Positions 61,443 through 64,000 of a DNA stretch of 64,000 nt are shown piece by piece; the stretch's first letter is position 1, and each line of letters opens with the position of its first letter. Origin of the DNA: JBPEWY01 sp965224095 (GTDB lineage Bacteria; Bacteroidota; Bacteroidia; Flavobacteriales; Flavobacteriaceae); assembly GCA_965224095.1 (NCBI GenBank), contig OZ245039.1, positions 1,798,001-1,862,000 on the forward strand. Reading direction: 5' to 3'. The notes under the pieces are model-generated. The model had not been told where the DNA came from, ran no database searches, and saw only the letters and a program-made list of their open reading frames with translations. The position numbers were made by a program, and so were the translations under genes.

Positions 61443-61829
61443 ATGACAAAACATTACCTACTTATGTTTGTCTTGATAGGATCATTTGCTCTCGCCCAAA
61501 AGCAATCGGTCTCTCATCAAGCTGGTGGTACTTCTAGGTCGGAGTATGCAAACAAAACACGATCTAAACCCAAAAGTTCCTTTCAAAATGACAAGGAAAT
61601 AGATGGATTTAGACTATTCCCCAATCCGGTAACCGATGGAACCGTATTTATTGTTACCAAGCACAATGCCGTTAAAAATGTGATTATTTACGATGTGCTC
61701 GGTAAAGTAGTATTGCAAAAACAAGTTTCGGCAACGTATCTTAACGTTTCCGATTTAACCTCAGGAGTATATATCTTAAAAGTAAAAGAATATGACAGAA
61801 CAACTACGCGTAAACTGGTTATAAAATAA
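61443..61829 (+). CDS. Mini T9SS cargo protein (signal peptide plus type A sorting domain), copy 2
   Basis: 128 residues. Signal peptide (YLLMFVLIGSFALAQ), a basic, polar linker of about 30 residues (GGTSRSEYANKTRSKPKSS-like; core NKTRSKPKSS), then a type A sorting domain from about residue 53: GFRLFPNPVTDGTVFIVT, IIYDVLGKVVL, LNVSDLTSGVYILKV, TTRKLVIK. It is clearly paralogous to copy 1 but diverged; it has its own promoter-like element and terminator. Confidence 0.87.
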   Translation: MTKHYLLMFVLIGSFALAQKQSVSHQAGGTSRSEYANKTRSKPKSSFQNDKEIDGFRLFPNPVTDGTVFIVTKHNAVKNVIIYDVLGKVVLQKQVSATYLNVSDLTSGVYILKVKEYDRTTTRKLVIK

Positions 61830-61855
61830 ATTAACTAACCCAATTATTTTCGTGG

Positions 61856-61886
61856 CGCCCTGTTTACCCAGGGCGTTTCTTTATTT
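61856..61886 (+). terminator. Terminator after mini T9SS cargo gene 2
   Basis: Stem CGCCCTG / CAGGGCG with loop TTTACC, followed by a T-rich stretch, 27 bases after the stop. Confidence 0.75.
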
Positions 61887-61889
61887 TTA

Positions 61890-61897
61890 TACTTTTG
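61890..61897 (+). promoter_or_regulatory. -7 element for the LuxE-like gene
   Basis: TACTTTTG fits TAnnTTTG, 15 bases before the ATG at 61913. Confidence 0.4.
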
Positions 61898-61912
61898 CTT
61901 TGCAAATAGATT

Positions 61913-62890
61913 ATGGGAACACAAGGAGTTTTTGATATACGATCGGAACAGGATTTTGAAATGGCCGCAATGGTCACCTATAAGTTTCAATACAAGCACA
62001 ATGCCGTATACCGGGAATTCTGCAACCTTCTTAATACAACTCCTGAAAGGGTACACTCCCTTAAGCAAATTCCATTTTTGCCTATACACTTTTTCAAAAG
62101 TAAAAAAGTGCAAATAGCCGGGGCTGCTGCCACACATGTTTTTTCCAGTAGTGGTACCACCGGACAGCAGGTGAGTAAACACTACATATCCGATATCGAT
62201 ATTTACGAACGTAGTTTTCTCACTGCATTTAATCATTTTTACGGTTCTGTTGAAGACTATGTAGTGCTGGCCTTATTGCCTTCTTATCTGGAGCGATCCG
62301 GTTCTTCTCTTGTTTACATGGTACAATCGCTCATTGAAAAATCCAACCATCCGGACAGTGGCTTTTTTTTGCATGATTACAAATTACTAATTGAAAAACT
62401 TAAAGCACTGGATGCTTCCGCCCGGAAAGTATTACTCATTGGGGTTTCCTATGCATTACTTGACCTAATCGCTCTTGAACAACTTCATTTAACAAATACG
62501 GTTGTCATGGAAACCGGAGGAATGAAGGGCAGGCGAAAAGAAATGATCCGGAAAGAATTGCACCATCAATTGAAACAAGGATTTGGAGTTCCGAAAATTC
62601 ACTCGGAATATGGAATGACCGAATTACTTTCTCAAGCGTATTCAAAAGGTGACGGTTTGTTTAAATGCCCGCCATGGATGCAGGTAGTTATCCGAGATAG
62701 TGAAGATCCGCTAACATATTTACAACAAGGAAGAACGGGAGGGATTAATATTATTGATTTAGCCAATATCAATTCGTGCTCCTTCATTGCAACCCAGGAT
62801 CTGGGTAAAGTATTTAATAACGGTACATTTGAGGTTTTAGGCCGATTTGATCATTCGGATATTAGAGGCTGTAATCTTATGGTTTTATAG
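61913..62890 (+). CDS. LuxE/PaaK-type acyl-activating protein
   Basis: 325 residues of the acyl-protein-synthetase (LuxE) fold. The adenylate-forming loop FSSSGTTGQQVSKHYISD near residue 80 and an HSEYGMTELLSQAYS segment near 240 (SEYGMTE is the second ANL signature) are evident. LuxE supplies activated fatty acid to luciferase systems, but there is no luxA, luxB, luxC or luxD here. Similar stand-alone proteins occur in many Bacteroidota, so it more likely activates an acyl group for lipid or pigment chemistry. Substrate unknown. Confidence 0.78.
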   Translation: MGTQGVFDIRSEQDFEMAAMVTYKFQYKHNAVYREFCNLLNTTPERVHSLKQIPFLPIHFFKSKKVQIAGAAATHVFSSSGTTGQQVSKHYISDIDIYERSFLTAFNHFYGSVEDYVVLALLPSYLERSGSSLVYMVQSLIEKSNHPDSGFFLHDYKLLIEKLKALDASARKVLLIGVSYALLDLIALEQLHLTNTVVMETGGMKGRRKEMIRKELHHQLKQGFGVPKIHSEYGMTELLSQAYSKGDGLFKCPPWMQVVIRDSEDPLTYLQQGRTGGINIIDLANINSCSFIATQDLGKVFNNGTFEVLGRFDHSDIRGCNLMVL

Positions 62891-62984
62891 AATGCGCTAA
62901 AGTTTTGTTAAAGCTGTAATGAACGTATTCAGGATGCCACTAAGCATGTAGTAGTTTTTTCATACATAAGTTGTTTAGTTAGGT

Positions 62985-63021
62985 AATCCCTCTGGTTTTA
63001 TTTTCAGAGGGATTTCTTTTA
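62985..63021. terminator. Hairpin between the LuxE-like gene and tyrS
   Basis: Stem AATCCCTCTG / CAGAGGGATT with a 10-base T-rich loop. On the plus strand it is followed by TCTTTT, so it can end transcription of the LuxE-like gene; being between convergent genes it may also serve tyrS. Confidence 0.7.
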
Positions 63022-64000
63022 TACAGCTTTTAATACAAAGTAACTCTTCTTTCCTCGTTGAAGGAGCACGTATTTGTTACTGATAAGATCGGTTTCGGTA
63101 ATCTGATAATTTTCCGATATTTTTACTTTATTCACGGAAATTGAATTCTCTTTAAGAGCCCGTCTGGCCTCTCCGTTAGAGGCTAAAAATCCGGTTTTAG
63201 CCGATAAAGCTCCAACCATATCCAATCCGTTTTTTATTTCATCAAGGGAGATCCCGGCCTGGGGAACCCCTTCAAATACATCTAAGAAGGTTTTTTCATC
63301 CAGCGATTTCAGATCTTCTTCGGTAGATTTCCCAAAGAGAATGGTAGATGCCTTTACCGCATTTTCAAAATCTTCCTTTGAATGTACCATAGTGGTCACC
63401 TCTTCCGCCAGCCGTTTTTGCAATAATCTGAGATGCGGTGTTTCCCGATGATCTTTAATCAATTTATCAATATCTTCCTTTTCCAGAAAAGTAAATATCT
63501 TAATATAATTTTCTGCATCCTCATCACTGGCATTTAACCAATACTGATAAAATTTATAGGGTGAAGTTCTTTCGGCATCAAGCCAGACATTTCCTCCCTC
63601 TGTTTTTCCAAACTTGGTTCCGTCAGCCTTGGTAATAAGCGGACATGTAAGGGCATACGCTTTTCCTCCCGTTTTTCTTCTAATAAGCTCCGTACCCGTT
63701 GTTATATTACCCCATTGATCGCTTCCCCCCATTTGCAACCTACAGTTCATTTCTCTGTAAAGGTGCAGAAAGTCATAGCCCTGAAATAACTGATAGGTAA
63801 ACTCTGTAAAACTCATTCCTTCCTTGGAATCGCTACCCAGTCGTTTTTTAACCGAGTCTTTTGCCATCATATAATTTACAGTGAGGTGTTTACCAATATC
63901 TCTGACAAATTCGATGAGGCTGAATTTTTTCATCCAGTCATAATTATTAACCAGAGCAGCAGCATTCTCAGAATTACTTTCAAAGTCTAAAAATCTTGAA
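63019..64000 (-). CDS. tyrS: Tyrosyl-tRNA synthetase, C-terminal part
   Basis: Charges tRNA-Tyr. The frame continues to the window end, so the N terminus (including the HxGH region) is outside. Present are QLFQGYDFLHLY, the tyrosine-binding MGGSDQWGNI, the KFGKTEGGNVW loop (KMSKS equivalent of bacterial TyrRS) and a C-terminal S4 RNA-binding domain with VNKVKISENYQI. It converges with the LuxE-like gene. Confidence 0.95.
   Translation of the reverse strand, partial: SRFLDFESNSENAAALVNNYDWMKKFSLIEFVRDIGKHLTVNYMMAKDSVKKRLGSDSKEGMSFTEFTYQLFQGYDFLHLYREMNCRLQMGGSDQWGNITTGTELIRRKTGGKAYALTCPLITKADGTKFGKTEGGNVWLDAERTSPYKFYQYWLNASDEDAENYIKIFTFLEKEDIDKLIKDHRETPHLRLLQKRLAEEVTTMVHSKEDFENAVKASTILFGKSTEEDLKSLDEKTFLDVFEGVPQAGISLDEIKNGLDMVGALSAKTGFLASNGEARRALKENSISVNKVKISENYQITETDLISNKYVLLQRGKKSYFVLKAV

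Noticed and set aside
61913..62890. A bioluminescence (lux) operon
   Set aside because: Only a LuxE-like gene is present; neighbours are T9SS mini proteins and tyrS.

Overview
The window looks like a chromosomal segment of a marine or aquatic Bacteroidota, most probably a member of Flavobacteriaceae. The evidence is a SusC/SusD nutrient-uptake locus, proteins with type IX secretion (T9SS) sorting domains, a mevalonate pathway, promoters with the Bacteroidota -7 element TAnnTTTG, almost no Shine-Dalgarno sites, and moderate-to-low GC. Gene density is high. No gap exceeds 300 bases, and I see no tRNA, rRNA, CRISPR array, insertion sequence or prophage.

Layout: (1) 1-2825, the 3' end of an arginine operon (argB fragment, argE, argH). 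(2) 2830-6661, on the minus strand: mvaD, a mevalonate-kinase-like GHMP kinase, a UbiA-type prenyltransferase and an RluB-type pseudouridine synthase. (3) 6761-9762: TspO, a BaiN/HI0933 flavoprotein, GDPD and a small membrane protein. (4) 9889-34531: a large alpha-glucan (starch/glycogen/maltodextrin) utilisation locus built around a divergent lacI. The minus arm runs MFS transporter, beta-phosphoglucomutase, GH65 phosphorylase, GH13 (SusA-like), esterase, GH31, GH13, GH13, GH97 (SusB-like). The plus arm runs susC, susD, a SusE/F-like binding lipoprotein and a GH13 surface amylase. (5) 34611-40332: a K+ channel, a 1233-residue phosphoesterase/kinase-like/Omp85 fusion and a metallo-beta-lactamase-fold lipoprotein or anchored hydrolase. 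(6) 40441-45408: an AraC regulator, an SDR, an alpha/beta hydrolase-OsmC fusion, glutaredoxin-like and thioredoxin-like proteins, MsrA and MsrB (thiol and methionine-sulfoxide repair). (7) 45637-53293: an HD-PycTM protein, a GAF protein, a phosphoesterase, two esterases, a DUF3995 protein and a GNAT acetyltransferase. (8) 53290-56976: an Fe-S/redox operon (Mrp, NifU-like, FNR, a membrane di-iron hydroxylase, ferredoxin). (9) 57158-60594: an alkyltransferase-like protein, a LysE exporter, TrmB and a PhoR/PhoB-like pair. (10) 60880-64000: two mini T9SS cargo proteins, a LuxE-like acyl-activating protein and the 3' part of tyrS.

How the alpha-glucan locus probably works: surface GH13 amylase and SusE/F-type modules bind and cut the polymer. 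SusCD imports oligosaccharides, and periplasmic GH13, GH31 and GH97 enzymes trim them to maltose and glucose. The MFS permease brings maltose into the cytoplasm, where GH65 phosphorolysis plus beta-phosphoglucomutase yields glucose 6-phosphate while saving ATP. The LacI protein presumably controls both arms through two operator-like palindromes between lacI and susC.

Most noteworthy: the phosphoesterase/DRH-kinase-like/Omp85 fusion, the orphan HD-PycTM protein, starch-binding modules shared between the binding lipoprotein and the amylase, repeated elements around lacI, a self-contained ferredoxin/FNR/hydroxylase operon, T9SS proteins that are almost only a sorting domain, and a tandem repeat array in front of the phoB-like gene.
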